Below are positions 62,395-64,000 of a stretch of DNA of 64,000 bases, piece by piece. This DNA is from Datnioides undecimradiatus (lineage: Eukaryota > Chordata > Actinopteri > Lobotiformes > Datnioididae), in NCBI GenBank assembly GCA_008933995.1, contig WARS01000011.1:6490016-6554015 (forward strand), given 5' to 3'. A program made the translations under genes and the position numbers. The notes below the pieces were generated by a model that saw nothing but the letters and a program-made list of their open reading frames with translations, was not told where the DNA came from and ran no database searches. How positions within the stretch are numbered: position 1 is the stretch's first letter; each line of letters begins with the position of its first letter.

Positions 62395-64000
62395 AGAGAC
62401 AGAGTAAATTAATGAAAGCAGCTGTATATGTGTGTTTGTAGTGCTAGAAACCAACACAGACAATCCTCACATTCCTTTCTGCTCTCTTGCTGCCATGGTG
62501 CTCTGCTTGCTCTGTACTGAAAAGGATCGTGGGTAAACAAGCTCAGGGTTTTTGGGGACAGTCTATTCTGCCTCTGTATTTTTCGTTTGTATGGTTGCAG
62601 GATTGTGTCTTGAAACCCAAAGTTCCCTATATAGTCCCCCTGGGGTAGCTTCAAAATTAGATATTTTTTATGGCTGCACCATTAGATTGAACAGAAAAAT
62701 TTGAATGTCTTGTGTATTTTTTTTTTCCTTTTAATAGAATTTAGAACGAATTATGAGAGCTCATGGGAACTTTGTTAGAGTTTAGGAGAGGCTTGTGCTC
62801 AGCTGCACCACATGCACTTTTGGTGATGGACATACAAAAGCATCTGGCTTGGTTTAAAGAGGTTAGACAAGCTTCAACGTCTCTCAATTCAAATTAAAAA
62901 TACATAGATTCATAAAATAAATGTCTCACTGCACCATGTGCAACAATTTTAGGCTCGGTTGGACATACATTAAGCCCGGAGGACAGGTATCAAATCTCTG
63001 AGTGTTTGGATCCTCCTCATTCAGTCCATCTAGGGATTCATGTGAAAGAGCATCACGCCTCTTCACCTTTTAGAGAACATTTTTAGTTACTGTAAGATTT
63101 GGTGTTACCTCTGCCTCTGTAACAAATTCTCTCTAAATCCCAAAGCAGCCTGGTTGCTCTGATGGATGATACGCTGGAACCAAGAGGGGTTTGTGAGACA
63201 AACACAATCCATATATGTGCTCATTGAGACATAGAGCTGGAAGCTCAGGTGGGACCATGTGCATCTAGTTTTTCCTCATCAGGATGTGTTGTTCAGTCCA
63301 ATGCACAATTGTTCATACATTACAGCTACAAATACAGTCAGGAGTCTTTTTTTTTCAAAGATAAATCTCAAAACTCTAGAGAGCATAATGATACTTACAA
63401 CTCTGTGTCTACAGCTTAAAGTATTAACTATTAAGAGGAAACACACACTTGATTCCCCCCACCCTCACCTCCTTGTTCCCACACATACTCATGCTGAGAC
63501 CGTATCATTTGACCACCTTCCCCCACCCTTTATTATGATAATCAGTCCATCGATAGTCTATTTTTAGCTCTGAATTTCCCCCGCTCTGCTTCTCCCACTT
63601 GGTGACTTCCTGTCTAATTATACAAACATGCGTATGAATACACGTGCACATTCTCAAACTCACTCACAGGCTGCGGTGGATGCACTGTGAGGCTAACCAA
63701 TCATGCTTTCTCTCCTCTCACTGTTTCTTTCTCTGTTGCTGCCATTGCTTTCAGTTTTTCCTCTGCTTGCCACTCTTCTGCCACTCTATTATTTAGCAAA
63801 GGTCTTTGTCCTCTTATCGTCTGACACCCAGCTGAGTTATTTCAGTATATCAGCTATTTTAGCTTTCCTCCAAATGGAATTTCCTTGTTATGTTTCTACG
63901 TAATCTCTCTCTCTCTTTTTCTCTCTCACACACACTCCCACCAATGTGAAAATAGTCTGTAGCACTGAATCGTCATGGTTTGAGGCAGAGAACGTCTTCA

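Noticed and set aside
62048..62463. Long Ser/Leu-rich minus-strand frames resembling membrane protein
   Set aside because: Low-complexity translation of a purine-skewed block, with no recognisable domain.

Overview
The window is vertebrate nuclear DNA, almost certainly from a spiny-rayed (percomorph-type) teleost fish. The evidence is three vertebrate signalling genes with GT-AG introns, abundant CA/TG microsatellites, a decayed LINE-2 (Maui-type) retroelement, and several dispersed repeats that I know as common in percomorph genomes. There are no operons, CRISPR arrays, phage or bacterial insertion sequences. Most of the 64 kb is intron or intergenic DNA.

Layout. At about 160-820 (minus strand) there are one or two candidate exons of a gene I cannot identify. 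At 3441-5332 (minus) lies a complete muscarinic acetylcholine receptor of the M2 type (chrm2). It has three coding exons, 443 codons, and a probable 3' UTR down to about 2670. The 13.5 kb from 5.3 to 18.8 kb is intergenic or chrm2 5'-flanking DNA. It holds a long TG microsatellite, an L2 LINE remnant (8.6-9.9 kb), a foldback repeat (13.05-13.53 kb) and a piggyBac-like miniature element flanked by TTAA (15.29-15.45 kb).

A CpG-type promoter at about 18.78-19.18 kb leads into gnai1 (plus strand). Its eight coding exons between 19186 and 27509 join without a frame error into 354 codons of G-protein subunit alpha-i1. A 3' UTR runs to a poly(A) signal at 28639. An intergenic stretch (28.7-34.9 kb) carries a further foldback-repeat copy. 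A GC-rich promoter and leader with three upstream ORFs precedes magi2 (plus), whose first coding exon (35336-35633) encodes the N-terminal PDZ0 region. After an 18.3 kb intron, the second coding exon (53927-54043) starts the guanylate-kinase-like region. The rest of magi2 lies beyond the window.

How the genes relate. M2 receptors signal through pertussis-toxin-sensitive Gi proteins such as G-alpha-i1, so a receptor and its transducer sit next to each other, transcribed divergently. MAGI2 is a synaptic and junctional scaffold. Adjacency of gnai1 and magi2 is an old vertebrate linkage, but their relative orientation here differs from the human arrangement as I remember it. I did not find a convincing undescribed system. 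The observations most worth checking are the two introns inside the chrm2 coding sequence, the unidentified acidic exon, the uORF-rich magi2 leader, a possible internal magi2 promoter, and the MITE/foldback repeat copies.
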